Shown one piece after another: positions 25,968-33,976 of a DNA stretch of 64,000 nucleotides. The notes below the pieces were generated by a model. That model did no database searches and had not been told where the DNA came from. It worked only from the letters and a program-made list of their open reading frames with translations. Source of the stretch: DASSSQ01 sp963839285 (GTDB taxonomy: Bacteria > Actinomycetota > Thermoleophilia > Gaiellales > Gaiellaceae). The DNA lies in assembly GCA_963839285.1 (NCBI GenBank), contig CAWIUN010000016.1, positions 1-64,000 on the forward strand, given 5' to 3'. A program made the translations under genes and the position numbers. How positions within the stretch are numbered: the first letter of the stretch is position 1; each line of letters begins with the position of its first letter.

Positions 25968-26261
25968 ATGCTCGAAGGCTCTCCTCGCACGAACGTCGAC
26001 CTGGAGCCGCTCGACGACTACCTCGTCGTCGAGCCGCTCGAGGACTCCGAGACCGCATCCGGCCTGATCGTCCCGGTCAACGAGGCCGCGCAGGTGCGCA
26101 CCGGGATCGTCGCCTCGGTCGGCCCGGACGTGACCTCGGTCGAGCCCGGCGACAAGGTGCTCTACCCGCGCGACGCCGGCTTCGAGGTGCGGCTGACCCG
26201 CTCGCCGCTGCGGGTGCGCGTGCTCAAGCGCGAGGACCTGATCGCCCGCGTCCACGACTAG
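25968..26261 (+). CDS. groES: co-chaperonin GroES
   Basis: A 97-residue protein with VDLEPLDDYLVVEPLEDSETASGLIVP (mobile loop region), TGIVASVGPDV, EPGDKVLYPRDAGFEVRL and a terminal EDLIARVHD. These are the conserved features of the 10-kDa chaperonin, although the sequence is somewhat divergent and the usual GGI(V/L) mobile loop reads ASGLIV. No groEL follows; the next genes are tRNAs. It may be a second GroES or one serving a remote GroEL. It is divergent from the LigD-type polymerase. Confidence 0.87.
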   Translation: MLEGSPRTNVDLEPLDDYLVVEPLEDSETASGLIVPVNEAAQVRTGIVASVGPDVTSVEPGDKVLYPRDAGFEVRLTRSPLRVRVLKREDLIARVHD

Positions 26262-26275
26262 ACGGGCAAAAAGAA

Positions 26276-26306
26276 GCGCCCGCTCTCGTTGCCGCAGAAC
26301 GGGCGC
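26276..26306 (+). terminator. hairpin after groES
   Basis: GCGCCCG at 26276-26282 pairs perfectly with CGGGCGC at 26300-26306 across a 17-base loop, 15 bases after the groES stop. It could end groES transcription. The rest of the gap to 26445 holds no gene I can support; it contains a perfect inverted repeat, TCACCCC-GA-GGGGTGA, at 26397-26412, just upstream of the tRNA pair. Confidence 0.4.
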
Positions 26307-26445
26307 CGCAGATGCCGGGGGATCAGGGGGAGCCGGCAGACGGATCCTGCACCACCGCCGCGGCCGGTGCCATGCCTCGGAAGGGTGCTCCGTCCGTCAC
26401 CCCGAGGGGTGATCCTGCGTCCGATACGATGGCGCCGCTGGATCC

Positions 26446-26536
26446 GGAGAAGTGGCCGAGTGGCTGAAGGCGGCGCCCTGCTAAGGCGTTATGGGGAGTT
26501 ATCTCTCCATCGAGGGTTCGAATCCCTCCTTCTCCG
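26446..26536 (+). tRNA. tRNA-Ser(GCU)
   Basis: Acceptor strands GGAGAAG (26446-26452) and CTTCTCC (26529-26535) pair fully, with discriminator G. The anticodon loop is CTGCTAA with anticodon GCT, closed by GCGCC/GGCGT. The long variable arm typical of serine tRNAs is present, and the T arm is GAGGG-TTCGAAT-CCCTC. No CCA is encoded. Confidence 0.93.
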
Positions 26537-26538
26537 CT

Positions 26539-26627
26539 GGAGGGGTGGCAGAGCGGTCGAATGCGGCGGTCTCGAAAACCGTTATCCGTCGTTAGGCGGA
26601 TCGAGGGTTCAAATCCCTCCCCCTCCG
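26539..26627 (+). tRNA. tRNA-Ser(CGA)
   Basis: Starts two bases after the previous tRNA. Acceptor GGAGGGG pairs with CCCCTCC (26620-26626). Anticodon loop CTCGAAA gives CGA. Long variable arm (ATCCGTC-GTTA-GGCGGAT) and T arm GAGGG-TTCAAAT-CCCTC are complete. CCA is not encoded. Confidence 0.93.
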
Positions 26628-26644
26628 CTCGAAGAGCTTCGATG

Positions 26645-26667
26645 GAGCCCGCCTCGACGGCGGGCTC
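26645..26667 (+). terminator. terminator of the tRNA-Ser pair
   Basis: A perfect 9-bp stem GAGCCCGCC / GGCGGGCTC with a TCGAC loop, 17 bases after the second tRNA and followed by TTG. Confidence 0.6.
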
Positions 26668-26696
26668 TTGCGCGCCTCGGGCGCTCCGGCGAGGGT

Positions 26697-26726
26697 GCGG
26701 GGCGGCGGTGCTCGCCGCCGCCCCGC
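26697..26726 (-). terminator. strong GC hairpin after the PRC-barrel gene
   Basis: GCGGGGCGGCG pairs perfectly with CGCCGCCCCGC (11 bp, 8-base loop). On the minus strand it lies 15 bases past the stop of the PRC-barrel gene, so it probably terminates that gene; with the tRNA terminator it separates the two convergent units. Confidence 0.55.
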
Positions 26727-26741
26727 GATGCCTGGCTCGAT

Positions 26742-27146
26742 CTACAGCAGGTCGTCGTCGCGTCGAGCGCCGACGGGGCGGCTGTAGTCGCGCCTGCCCT
26801 CGTAGAAGCCGGAGCCGCCGGGGCCGTAGTAGGTGCCGAACTCGGCCCGGTAGTCGTCCTCGTAGAGCCGGTCGGGATCGAACTCCGGCGCGTTCTTGAT
26901 CTCGTCCTTCGTCCGCTGGACGAAGACGGTCTGGTCGTCGAGGTCGACGGTGTCGATCACGCCCGCCGGCAGCAGGACCTTCTTGCCGAAGATCCAGGGA
27001 CCGGTGTCGACGACGATGTAGCCCGCGCCGACCTCGTTGCTCGCCTCGTCGATCTTGCCGATCGAGCCGTCGAGCGCCTCGACGGAGAAGCCGATCAGAT
27101 CGGTCTCGCTCCAGGTGTCGTCGGCGTACGCCCAGATGTCCCGCAT
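26742..27146 (-). CDS. PRC-barrel domain protein
   Basis: A 134-residue cytoplasmic protein with IGFSVEALDGSIGKIDEASNEVG, YIVVDTGPWIFGKKVLLPAG and VIDTVDLDDQTVFVQRTKDEI, the usual PRC-barrel pattern, and a charged tail RRDYSRPVGARRDDDLL. PRC barrels of this kind occur in stress-related and ribosome-associated proteins; this one is probably a general stress protein, by inference. AGGAGG stands just upstream of the ATG at 27146, which fixes the start over the much longer open frame. The 240 bases upstream, to 27387, hold no gene I can support. Confidence 0.83.
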   Translation of the reverse strand: MRDIWAYADDTWSETDLIGFSVEALDGSIGKIDEASNEVGAGYIVVDTGPWIFGKKVLLPAGVIDTVDLDDQTVFVQRTKDEIKNAPEFDPDRLYEDDYRAEFGTYYGPGGSGFYEGRRDYSRPVGARRDDDLL

Positions 27147-27387
27147 GGCCTGTTCCTCCTTGGTCGCAGGTGCTGACCACGAATCAACGAGCCGGCGCGC
27201 CGGCGGGGTACTGACCGGAATGCGATCTTCCAGACCCGGGCCGAGGGGGTGACTCGAGCTCGGGTCTCGGTCGGCGGCCCGGACGCGGACACGCCCAGAG
27301 GGGCCGGGGCCACACCCGTCGTCGATCCTGCCCCAACTGGACCTTCGGCTCGCGCCGGCCGGCCGCGCACGCCTCTTATCTGAGCGC

Positions 27388-27540
27388 ATGGCCGCCGCAC
27401 GGACGCTTCGCGAACGGCTCAGCGACGCCGGGTCGACGGCGGCGCTCCGACGTCGACTGACCACCGACAAGGACGGACGACTCCCGTCGCGGGAGAGTCG
27501 ACGCTCCGGCCGGCCCCCACACGCTGGCCGGGGCGGATGA
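27388..27540 (+). CDS. possible small basic protein
   Basis: An ATG-started frame of 50 codons (MAARTLRERLSDAGSTAALR and a basic tail). Its TGA overlaps the ATG of the next tiny frame (ATGA), the coupling seen throughout this genome, which is the main reason to list it. No ribosome-binding site is obvious and no family is recognised. It could be chance in GC-rich DNA. Confidence 0.3.
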   Translation: MAAARTLRERLSDAGSTAALRRRLTTDKDGRLPSRESRRSGRPPHAGRGG

Positions 27541-27614
27541 TCACGCGAATCCTGTTCGTCGGAATCGCGGCCGCCATGATCGCGCTCGTGATCTACAGCG
27601 CCGTCAGCGCGTAG
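27537..27614 (+). CDS. possible 25-residue single-pass membrane peptide
   Basis: MITRILFVGIAAAMIALVIY is a clean hydrophobic helix followed by SAVSA and TAG. It overlaps the preceding small frame by ATGA. Small membrane peptides of this length are real in bacteria, but coding cannot be shown from composition alone. Confidence 0.4.
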   Translation: MITRILFVGIAAAMIALVIYSAVSA

Positions 27615-27669
27615 CCGCCGCCGGTTCACCAAGCTGCTCGCTGCCGAGGCGAGCAGGCGCGAGCCTGCA

Positions 27670-28371
27670 TCACATGCAGAGCCAGCCGCCGTCGACCGCG
27701 AGGTTGATCCCGTTGATCGCCTGGTTCTCGAGCAGGAAGCGGCAGGCGTCGACCACCTCCGCCATGGTCACGAGGCGGCCGATCGGGGTCCGCTGCACGA
27801 GCGCGTCGCGACGGTCGTCCGGCATGTCGACCCACTGCGGGCTGTCCCCGACGATCGCCGGGTGGAGCGCGTTCACCCGCCGCGGCGCGAGCTCGATCAC
27901 GAGCGTCCGCACCATGCTCGTGACGGCGCCGTTGACCGCCGTGACCGTCGTCGAGCCGGGGTAGGGACGGTCGCGGGCGAGGCCGCCGAAGAGCAGGATC
28001 GCCGCGTCGGGGCGCAGCCGGGGCAGGAGCGCGTTGATCACGGCCGTGTAGCCGACGAGCTTGAGCGTGACGAGACGCTGCGCGGCCGCGATGTCGTAGT
28101 CGCGCACGGAGTTCGCGTCGCGCTCGATCGCCACGAGCACGAGCGATTCCACGTCGTCCACGTCGGCGAGGCGGTCGGCGATCGTCTCCGGCTCGGCGAG
28201 ATCGAAGGCGATGCCGCGGGTCGAGCCGCCGATCTCGCGCGCGGCCCGCTCGGCGCCGGCCGCGTCGCGACCGGTGACGACGACGTCGCGGCCGGCCCCG
28301 GCGTAGAACTGCGCGAGCTCGCGCCCGAGGCCCTTCGTGCCGCCGACCACAACGACGCTTCTGCTCGGCAT
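27670..28371 (-). CDS. short-chain dehydrogenase/reductase of the catabolic locus
   Basis: A 233-residue SDR with VVVVGGTKGLGRELAQFYAGAG, a shortened core (FGGLARDRPYPGSTTVTAVNGA replaces the usual S...YxxxK) and the C-terminus NGINLAVDGGWLCM. The classical Tyr-x-x-x-Lys is not obvious: the expected place reads TAVNGAV, so catalysis may be altered or it may act as a binding protein. GAAAGGAGC precedes the ATG. It is downstream of the amidohydrolase gene, separated by a 12-bp hairpin. Confidence 0.78.
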   Translation of the reverse strand: MPSRSVVVVGGTKGLGRELAQFYAGAGRDVVVTGRDAAGAERAAREIGGSTRGIAFDLAEPETIADRLADVDDVESLVLVAIERDANSVRDYDIAAAQRLVTLKLVGYTAVINALLPRLRPDAAILLFGGLARDRPYPGSTTVTAVNGAVTSMVRTLVIELAPRRVNALHPAIVGDSPQWVDMPDDRRDALVQRTPIGRLVTMAEVVDACRFLLENQAINGINLAVDGGWLCM

Positions 28372-28395
28372 CGTTCGGAGCTCCTTTCGGGGGAA

Positions 28396-28424
28396 GGAGC
28401 GGGCGCCGTGCCGGCGCCCGCTCC
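28396..28424 (-). terminator. 12-bp intercistronic hairpin
   Basis: GGAGCGGGCGCC and GGCGCCCGCTCC form a perfect 12-bp stem with a GTGCC loop. It lies between the amidohydrolase stop and the SDR ribosome-binding site on the minus strand, so it may attenuate or process the transcript rather than end an operon. Confidence 0.5.
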
Positions 28425-28434
28425 GGGGGTGGGT

Positions 28435-29802
28435 CTAGAGGGCGGCCGCCGGCTCGGTGCACCAGTCCGGCAGCAGCCCGCCGTGCGAGAGGATGTGGTT
28501 GCGCGACTCCTCGAGCTTCTGCACGACCGACTTCACGTCGACGCCGACGAGCTGACCGTTCCGCTTGACCGCGCGCCCGGCGACGAAGACGCTGTCGACG
28601 TTCGAGGTGTCGGCGAAGGTGACGATCGTCGCGCGCGGGTCGAGCACCGGCGCCGTGTTGATCACGTCGGTCTTGAGCAGCACGATGTCCGCCTGCTTGC
28701 CCACCGTGAGCGAGCCGACCCTGTGGTCGAGGGCACACGCGCGCGCTCCGTCGATGGTCGCGAACTCGAGCACGTCCGTGTGGGTGAGCACCGGCGCGAA
28801 GGCCTCGTCCGGCGTGTCGGTGAACTCGAGGATGCGGTCGTAGGCGAGCGCTGTCCGCATCTGCGTGAACATCTCGCCGGGGACGCTCGAGACGACGTCG
28901 ACGCTGAGCGACGGACGGACGCCGCGGGCGAGCAGCTTCCCGGTCGGCGGCGGGCCGTGGCCCATCAGCATCTCGACGTACGGCGCGATCGACGCCTTCC
29001 CGTCGGTCTCCGCGATCCAGTCGAGCTCCTCGTCGGTCAGGTCGGTCATGTGGATGTAGCAGATGTCCGGACCCATCAGCCCGAGCTCGTGCATGTCCTT
29101 GACCGGGTGGTAGTGCAGGGTGTGGAGCCGCATGCCGACGTGGACGCTGATCGGGATCCCGAGCTCGCGCGCGAGCGCCCAGTCGTGCTTGGCGACCTCG
29201 AAGTTCGAGTTGCCGGGCTGGCGCGCGGCCATCGCGAGCGTGAGCAGGCCGTCGTCGGACGAGAAGTAGGTCTCGCGGATGCGGCGGATGTCGTCGGGGT
29301 GGTTCAGCTCGCTGAACGACCACCACTCGCCGCCCGTCGGGACGCCGTGGGCGTAGACGGCCCGGATGCCCGCGTCCTGCAGGCCGACGACCGCGGCGTC
29401 CGAGTGGTCGGGGGTGTTGCTGATGTGCGACCAGTCGAGCAGCGTCGTGACGCCGCCGTTCAGCGCCTCGAGCGAGCCGGCGTAGTTGCCGATGTGCACG
29501 TCCTCCGGACGGTAGAAGCCGCCGACCTGGCCGAGCATGACCGCGAAGTAGTGGTCGAGCGTGCAGGACGGAAGCACGCCGCGGACGGGCGTCTGCCACG
29601 TATGCCGGTGCGTGTCGACGAAGCCCGGCATCACGATCATGCCCGTGGCGTCGATCTGTTCGGCGTCGGAGACCTCGAGGTTGCGTCCGACGTCCACGAT
29701 CTTCCCGTCTTCGACGTAGACGTCGGCGGACGGAATGTCGCCGACGTCTGGATCCATCGAGACGACGAAGCCGTTGCGGATCAGGAGCCGCTGCGAGCTC
29801 AT
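28435..29802 (-). CDS. amidohydrolase-superfamily deaminase/hydrolase (ATZ/TRZ-like)
   Basis: A 455-residue metal-dependent hydrolase. LLIRNGFVVSMDPDVGDIPSA and IDATGMIVMPGFVDTHRHTWQ give the typical N-terminal sandwich and HxH metal site (DTHRH); ISVHVG and LSVDVVSS supply the later His and Asp; the end ADIVLLKTDVINTAPVLDPRA closes the composite domain. It belongs near cytosine-deaminase and triazine hydrolases, which cleave C-N bonds of small rings. AAGGAGA precedes the ATG. It is divergent from the ABC importer, which suggests that it acts on the imported compound. Confidence 0.85.
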   Translation of the reverse strand: MSSQRLLIRNGFVVSMDPDVGDIPSADVYVEDGKIVDVGRNLEVSDAEQIDATGMIVMPGFVDTHRHTWQTPVRGVLPSCTLDHYFAVMLGQVGGFYRPEDVHIGNYAGSLEALNGGVTTLLDWSHISNTPDHSDAAVVGLQDAGIRAVYAHGVPTGGEWWSFSELNHPDDIRRIRETYFSSDDGLLTLAMAARQPGNSNFEVAKHDWALARELGIPISVHVGMRLHTLHYHPVKDMHELGLMGPDICYIHMTDLTDEELDWIAETDGKASIAPYVEMLMGHGPPPTGKLLARGVRPSLSVDVVSSVPGEMFTQMRTALAYDRILEFTDTPDEAFAPVLTHTDVLEFATIDGARACALDHRVGSLTVGKQADIVLLKTDVINTAPVLDPRATIVTFADTSNVDSVFVAGRAVKRNGQLVGVDVKSVVQKLEESRNHILSHGGLLPDWCTEPAAAL

Positions 29803-29882
29803 GCATCATCTCCTTGGCTAGCCGGCGACCGGCCCATGTTCAGCCGCCGCATGTACAGCGAGCATAAACGCCTGCGCCGCGG

Positions 29883-29902
29883 CGAGTCAACGCCTCGACT
29901 CG
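29883..29902. promoter_or_regulatory. inverted repeat in the divergent control region
   Basis: CGAGTC and GACTCG, six-base arms 8 bases apart, lie between the amidohydrolase gene and the importer operon. It could be an operator for the locus regulator; no second copy was found upstream of the dehydrogenase operon, which weakens this. Confidence 0.3.
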
Positions 29903-30009
29903 GCGAAAACGTCGCGGCGAAGCCGGAAGTTCCCGGCAGATGGCCTGATCTTCGCGCTGCGGAGGCCTGAGACCCGGCAGCCCGCGCGGGCCGTTGCGTT
30001 TCGCCACAG

Positions 30010-30039
30010 TTGACACCCCTGGCCGCACCTGCTGAGAAT
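30010..30039 (+). promoter_or_regulatory. putative sigma-A-type promoter of the ABC importer operon
   Basis: TTGACA (30010-30015, perfect -35) is 18 bases from GAGAAT (30034-30039, four of six matches). Transcription would start near 30046. This places the ATG at 30038 upstream of the transcript and supports the GTG at 30095, which has AGGGA just before it, as the first start codon. Confidence 0.5.
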
Positions 30040-30094
30040 GGTCGCCTGGTCGCGACCACTCCCTCATCGTCGCTCCGCCGGGGCTAGGGACGCG

Positions 30095-31129
30095 GTGCCC
30101 GCCCCCGCTCGATCCTTCCTCGCCGGCGCCCTCGTCGCCGCCCGGTTCCTGCCGGTGTGGCTCGCGACCGGGGCGCTCGTGGTCGTCGCCACGATCGTCG
30201 CGCCGCAGGCGCTGCAGCGCACGTCGTGGGCGTTCGTCCTGCCCTACATGACCATCCTCGCCCTCGCCTCGCTCGGACAGATGCTCGTGGTCATGCACGC
30301 CGGGATCGACCTCTCGACGCCGGGCGTGATCTCCTTCGGCGGCAACCTGCTCGTCGGTGTCGCGGCCGGGGCGAACCACCGGATCCTGCTCGGCGTCGTC
30401 GCCTGTCTCGGCCTCGGCGCCCTCGTCGGCTTCGCGAACGGCGTCCTCGTCGGGATCCTGAGGCTGAACCCCCTGATCGTCACGCTCGCGGTCGGTCAGA
30501 TCGCGCTCGCCTGGGGGGTGCGGTACTCGCGCGGGATCGCGAGCCAGACGAGCGTGCCGCCCTCGCTCGCGAACTGGGCCGCCGAGAAGCCGTTCGGCGT
30601 CAGCATCGTCTTCTGGACGGGTGCCGCGATCTCGCTCCTGGTCGCGCTCGCGCTCCGTCAGACGGCCGTCGGGAGGCGCTTCCAGCTCGTCGGCGCGAAC
30701 CCCCGGGCCGCCTGGATGGCGGGCCTGCGCGTCCGCACGCACGTCGTCTTCGCGTACACCGCGGCGGGCGTCCTCTACGGGGCGGCAGCCGTCCTGCTCG
30801 CGGGTGTCCGCGTCTCGATCGATCCGGCGTTCGGCTCCGCCTACCTGCTGGCGCCGATCGCCGCCGTCGTGATCGCCGGCGCCTCGCTCTCGGGTGGTCT
30901 CGCCAGCGCGACCTCGACGTGGATGGCGGCGCTCGCGCTGACGCTGCTGACGCAGATGCTGCTGATCCTGGGCCTCTCGACGGCGATGCAGTACGTCGTC
31001 TTCGGCGCGGCGATCGTGGCCGGGATGGTCGTCTCCGGCGATCGCGTCGCCTCGCTGCTCGGTCGCGCGCTGCGGCCGTCGGACGGATCTCCGGGCAGCG
31101 GCCCGGTCCTGCACGAGAACACGAGCTGA
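30095..31129 (+). CDS. ribose-type ABC transporter permease 1
   Basis: About 344 residues, 8-10 membrane segments and the RbsC-like signatures ASLGQMLVVMHAGIDLSTPG, GILRLNPLIVTLAV, FQLVGANPRAAWMAGL and IAAVVIAGASLSGGLAS. It forms half of the membrane channel of a CUT2-type importer. I chose GTG 30095 over ATG 30038 because the latter lies on the predicted promoter. Operon order is permease, binding protein, ATPase, permease. Confidence 0.87.
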   Translation: MPAPARSFLAGALVAARFLPVWLATGALVVVATIVAPQALQRTSWAFVLPYMTILALASLGQMLVVMHAGIDLSTPGVISFGGNLLVGVAAGANHRILLGVVACLGLGALVGFANGVLVGILRLNPLIVTLAVGQIALAWGVRYSRGIASQTSVPPSLANWAAEKPFGVSIVFWTGAAISLLVALALRQTAVGRRFQLVGANPRAAWMAGLRVRTHVVFAYTAAGVLYGAAAVLLAGVRVSIDPAFGSAYLLAPIAAVVIAGASLSGGLASATSTWMAALALTLLTQMLLILGLSTAMQYVVFGAAIVAGMVVSGDRVASLLGRALRPSDGSPGSGPVLHENTS

Positions 31130-31147
31130 CGGACGAAAGGAGGCACG

Positions 31148-32398
31148 ATGCACGTACGGCACGATCTGACCGCGCGGCTGCGGCGGCCGAAGCTGGCGGT
31201 GCTGCTGGTCCTCGGGACGGCGATCACGCTCGTCCTGGCCGGGACCGTCTTCGGCAAGACCGCGGAGCAGTCGGCCGGCGGCTACGGCGAGGTCTACAAG
31301 GCGAAGACGGCGACGCTGAAGAAGACGCTCTTCGACGCGAAGCTGATGCCGACGAACATGATGGCGAGGAACATCGCCCTGGCCGCGTTCGGCCGCTCCG
31401 AGAAGAAGGTGAACTACGACCTCGCGCTCAAGTGCTGGAAGAACAACGGCTGCAGCACCGGCACGGGCGGCAAGCTGACCGTCGCCTACGTCGAGGGGTT
31501 CGGCGAGAACGTCTACCGCCAGGTCTCGAGGATGGAGTTCATCCTCCAGGCGCTGACGTACCCGCAGATCGGCAAGATCATCTACACGAGCGCCCATTCG
31601 GACCTGAACCAGGCGCTCACCGACTTCCGTGCGGCGATCTCGCAGCACGTCGACGTCATCGTCACCTATCCGGACTTCGGCGACGCGATGCTGCCGGTGT
31701 TCAAGGAGGCGACGAAGGCGGGGATCCCCGTCGCGACCTACGCCTGGGGCTACGTGAGCGGGCCTGGCTCCAACTACACCACCGTCGTCGGCGAGGACAC
31801 CTGCAAGCTCGGCAAGGCGTTCGCGCAGGTGATGAACACGCAGGTCAAGTCGGGTGACATCGCCTTCCTCGGCGGCTTCCCCGGCAACCCGCTGTCGCTG
31901 GGCTGGCAGAAGTGCGAGAAGGCGGCGCTCAAGAAGTCGATCCACGTCGTCGCGAACGAGCCGACGAACTGGGACCCGTCGAAGGTCCAGGGCGTGGTCG
32001 CGGGTGTCCTGGCGCAGCATCCGGGCCTCAAGGGCTGGAGCTACGAGGACGCGGAGTTCATGGCGGAGGGCGGCTACGCGGCGTACAAGGCCGCCGGGCT
32101 GCCGTACAACACCGTGCTGACGCTGCGGACGGACGAGACGGCCCTCGGCTGCCTCTACAAGAAGCTGCACAACCCGAAGCTGAAGGTCTACTACTACACG
32201 GCCGGGAACTCGCAGATCCGGGTCGCCCTGACGGCGGCGATGATGAAGCTCAAGGGGGCGAAGATCCCGCCGAAGATCGTCTTCCCGATCAAGCTGCAGA
32301 ACCAGGCGAAGCGGGACATGTGCGTCAAGGGCTATCCACCGTCGGGGTCCGCGACGTCGCTCGTCCCGGTCAGCCTGCTGCACCGGATGTACCCCTAG
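31148..32398 (+). CDS. substrate-binding protein of the ABC importer
   Basis: A 416-residue periplasmic-binding-protein-like (Peripla_BP_4) lipoprotein-less secreted protein: GAAAGGAGG then ATG, a twin-basic N-region and membrane helix LAVLLVLGTAITLVLAGTV, then LTVAYVEGFGENVYRQVSRME, AAISQHVDVIVTYPDFGDAM, GIPVATYAWGYVSG and AFLGGFPGNPLSLGWQKCEKA. Several Cys (CWKNNGC, TCKLGK, GCLYKK, DMCVKG) are unusual for this family and may form disulfides. The ligand is unknown; neighbours suggest a small nitrogen compound or a sugar/nucleoside. Confidence 0.85.
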   Translation: MHVRHDLTARLRRPKLAVLLVLGTAITLVLAGTVFGKTAEQSAGGYGEVYKAKTATLKKTLFDAKLMPTNMMARNIALAAFGRSEKKVNYDLALKCWKNNGCSTGTGGKLTVAYVEGFGENVYRQVSRMEFILQALTYPQIGKIIYTSAHSDLNQALTDFRAAISQHVDVIVTYPDFGDAMLPVFKEATKAGIPVATYAWGYVSGPGSNYTTVVGEDTCKLGKAFAQVMNTQVKSGDIAFLGGFPGNPLSLGWQKCEKAALKKSIHVVANEPTNWDPSKVQGVVAGVLAQHPGLKGWSYEDAEFMAEGGYAAYKAAGLPYNTVLTLRTDETALGCLYKKLHNPKLKVYYYTAGNSQIRVALTAAMMKLKGAKIPPKIVFPIKLQNQAKRDMCVKGYPPSGSATSLVPVSLLHRMYP

Positions 32399-32434
32399 GT
32401 AAGACGAGAGAGCGGAGAGACCAGTCGAGGAGGA

Positions 32435-33976
32435 ATGTCGAGTCCCGGACCCGTGAGCCCCGTCGTGCTCTCGCTCGACGGCGTGTCGAAGTCGTTCGGA
32501 GCCGTCCAGGCGCTCCGCGACGTGAGCTTCGAGTGCCGCGCCGGCGAGATCCACGCGCTCGTCGGGGAGAACGGGTCCGGGAAGTCGACGCTGCTCGGGA
32601 TCGCGAGCGGCTTCGTCGCCCCCGACGCGGGCCACGTCCGGATCGGCGAGACCCGGCGCCGGCGGGGCTCGCCGGCCGGGGCTCGCCGGCTCGGGCTCGG
32701 GATCGCCTACCAGACGTACTCGCACGTGCTCGCCCTCACGGTGGCCGAGAACCTCTACCTCGCCGTCCCGGGTGAGGAGCGACCGCCGTTTCGCCGGATG
32801 GAGGAGTGGGCGGCGGCGAAGCTCGCGGAGTTCGAGCTGGACGTGCCCGTGGGCGCGCCGACCGGGACGCTCTCCCTCGTCCAGCGGCAGCTCCTCGAGG
32901 TCGTGAAGGCGCTGCTCGCCCGGCCGAAGGTGCTGCTCCTCGACGAGCCGACGACTGCGCTCGGCCCGACCGAGGTGGAGCAGTTGCACGCGCTCGTGCA
33001 CGAGCGGAGCCGGCACGGCGTCGGCATCGTCTACGTCAGCCACCGGCTGCCCGAGGTGCTGGGCGTCGCCGACCGGGTCACCGTCCTGCGCGACGGCGTC
33101 AGCCAGGGGACCTTCGCGGTCGAGACGGTCTCGGAGGAGCGGCTCGTCGCGCTGATGATCGGGCGGCCGCTCCAGCTCGCCTTCCCCGAGCGGCGCGCGC
33201 TCGAGTCGGGAGCCGACGTGCTCCTCGCCGTGACGGGGCTCCGGGGCGAGCGGTTCGGCCCGATCGACCTGACCCTGGCGAGAGGCGAGATCCTCGGCCT
33301 CGCGGGTGCCGAGGGGAACGGGCAGGTGCAGTTCCTCCGCGCGCTGGCCGGCGCCGAGCGGGCCGTCGGGCGGAGCAGCTGCGACGGCGCGGACGTCGAC
33401 ATGCGCTCGCCGCTCGGCCCGCTGCGCGCCGGCGTCGTCTTCCTGAGCGGCGACCGCGCGGGCGAGTCGCTCTTCCCCGTCCTCAGCGTGCGCGCGAACT
33501 CGACGATCCAGGTGCTGCGGAGGCTGACCCGCCTCGGTCTCCTCGGCCGGCGCCGCGAGCGGGACACCGTCAACGAGCTCGCCCGGAGCCTGCGGATCCG
33601 GATGGCGTCGCTCGAGCAGCCGGTGCAGTCGCTCTCGGGCGGCAACCAGCAGAAGGTCTCGCTCACACGCCCGTTCCTGCGCGGCGACGTCAAGGTGATC
33701 CTCGCGGAGGAGCCGACGCAGGGCGTCGACGTCGGCGCCCGCTTCGACATCTACGAGGCGCTGCGGTCGCGGACGCGCGAGGGAGCGGCCGCGATCGTCA
33801 AGTCGAGCGACCCGCTCGAGCTCGCCGGGCTCTGCGACCGCGTCGTCGTCATGTCGCGGGGGCGGATCGTCGCCGAGATCCCGCGCGAGGAGCTCGGCGA
33901 GCGGCGGATCGTCGAGGCGATCGTCGGAACGCCGGCGGGCGGCCGGCCCGGCCCGCCGCAGGAGGCGACGGCGTGA
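32435..33976 (+). CDS. ABC transporter ATP-binding protein, RbsA type
   Basis: A 513-residue double ATPase. First half: Walker A GENGSGKST, signature-like TLSLVQRQLLEVVKAL and Walker B VLLLDEPTTALGPTE. Second half: degenerate Walker A GAEGNGQVQ, then VQSLSGGNQQKVSL and VILAEEPTQGVDVGAR. One active plus one degenerate site is normal for RbsA/MglA. It is preceded by a CGAGGAGG ribosome-binding site. Its stop overlaps the GTG of the second permease. Confidence 0.92.
   Translation: MSSPGPVSPVVLSLDGVSKSFGAVQALRDVSFECRAGEIHALVGENGSGKSTLLGIASGFVAPDAGHVRIGETRRRRGSPAGARRLGLGIAYQTYSHVLALTVAENLYLAVPGEERPPFRRMEEWAAAKLAEFELDVPVGAPTGTLSLVQRQLLEVVKALLARPKVLLLDEPTTALGPTEVEQLHALVHERSRHGVGIVYVSHRLPEVLGVADRVTVLRDGVSQGTFAVETVSEERLVALMIGRPLQLAFPERRALESGADVLLAVTGLRGERFGPIDLTLARGEILGLAGAEGNGQVQFLRALAGAERAVGRSSCDGADVDMRSPLGPLRAGVVFLSGDRAGESLFPVLSVRANSTIQVLRRLTRLGLLGRRRERDTVNELARSLRIRMASLEQPVQSLSGGNQQKVSLTRPFLRGDVKVILAEEPTQGVDVGARFDIYEALRSRTREGAAAIVKSSDPLELAGLCDRVVVMSRGRIVAEIPREELGERRIVEAIVGTPAGGRPGPPQEATA

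Noticed and set aside
26397..26412. TCACCCC-GA-GGGGTGA palindrome as a specific operator
   Set aside because: Perfect but short and alone; noted in the groES hairpin entry only.
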